Source: Actinospineispora eucalypti
Lineage (GTDB): Bacteria > Actinomycetota > Actinomycetes > Mycobacteriales > Pseudonocardiaceae
DNA length: 64,000 bases
Direction of reading: 5' to 3'
Assembly: GCA_014208095.1 (NCBI GenBank)
Contig: JACHMT010000001.1
Span: forward strand, 3,224,001 to 3,288,000
Shown: positions 63,915 to 64,000 of the stretch, one piece after another
How the letters are laid out: each line of letters begins with the position of its first letter
Numbering within the stretch: position 1 is the first letter of the stretch
Position numbers and translations under genes: made by a program
Notes under the pieces: model-generated
Seen by the model: only the letters and a program-made list of their open reading frames with translations
Told to the model about the DNA's origin: nothing
Database searches by the model: none

Positions 63915-64000
63915 ATGAGCGGGAACAGCGACGTAGACCCGGCCCTTGGGGGCAGCTTGGATGAGCTGCGGAACCTTTTGTACCTGGTGCGCCGTGAGCA
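63915..64000 (+). CDS. Start of an unidentified gene, 3' truncated by window
   Basis: ATG 63915 with GGGGATCGAG upstream opens a frame that runs off the window: MSGNSDVDPALGG, then LDELRNLLYLVRRE. Too short for assignment; the helical Arg-rich start might precede a helix-turn-helix. Confidence 0.4.
   Translation, partial: MSGNSDVDPALGGSLDELRNLLYLVRRE

Overview
This is very GC-rich actinomycete DNA, with frequent GTG starts and stop/start overlaps of the GTGA, ATGA and TGATG type. The mce operon, F420-type (LLM) oxidoreductases, a DosR-like dormancy box and integrative-conjugative-element debris suggest a Pseudonocardiales-like actinobacterium. The genus is not decidable from the sequence alone.

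Region 1 (1-6 kb): the 3' part of a membrane-anchored NACHT NTPase, then small stress/dormancy-type genes (a CBS-pair protein, a small multi-pass membrane protein, two coupled small ORFs, a SHOCT protein, an SPW-repeat protein) and one copy of a small acidic protein that has a paralogue at 15.2 kb. Region 2 (6-13.3 kb): remnants of a cysteine desulfurase, a methyltransferase and a formate/nitrite channel surround an AhpD-like/radical SAM/DoxX operon. A low-GC cysteine-dioxygenase-like gene follows, then a secreted lyase of the HAL/PAL fold that appears to lack the MIO-forming Ala-Ser-Gly, translationally coupled to a class F sortase. Region 3 (13.3-24 kb): a decayed mobile-element zone with a TrbL-like fragment and duplicated pieces. 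Inside it is an intact dormancy-type operon (S30AE/DATIN-like protein, PPOX flavoprotein, small membrane peptide) behind a near-perfect DosR box, followed by an exported esterase, an SRPBCC protein and a Nudix-like protein. Region 4 (24.7-32.2 kb): an inactivated insertion sequence, an AAA ATPase plus subtilase pair of the IetAS defence type, a DUF2855 protein, and a TetR/alpha-beta hydrolase pair. Region 5 (32.2-36.4 kb): a graveyard with fragments of an SCP2/MDMPI-like protein, P450, thiolase, integrase, SnoaL-like protein and a transposase, plus one intact LLM enzyme.

Region 6 (36.4-62.8 kb): a coherent catabolic and uptake regulon. It encodes a citryl-CoA-lyase-like protein, an enoyl-CoA hydratase, an acyl-CoA ligase, E1-alpha/E1-beta 2-oxoacid dehydrogenase subunits with a stand-alone lipoyl protein, an LLM oxidoreductase, an SDR, a P450, a TetR regulator, a Rieske oxygenase, an FAD oxidoreductase, a complete yrbEA-yrbEB-mceABCDEF operon ending in an MmpL/RND transporter, and a 2Fe-2S ferredoxin. 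Two paralogous membrane proteins bracket it. Eight copies of a 17-bp dyad (AGCGAC-N5-GTCGCT and variants) sit at its promoters and define the regulon, most likely controlled by the TetR protein at 46 kb. The inferred job is import and oxidative breakdown of a hydrophobic substrate, perhaps terpenoid- or steroid-like; the substrate cannot be read from sequence. The last 1.1 kb is nearly gene-free and ends in the start of a truncated gene.
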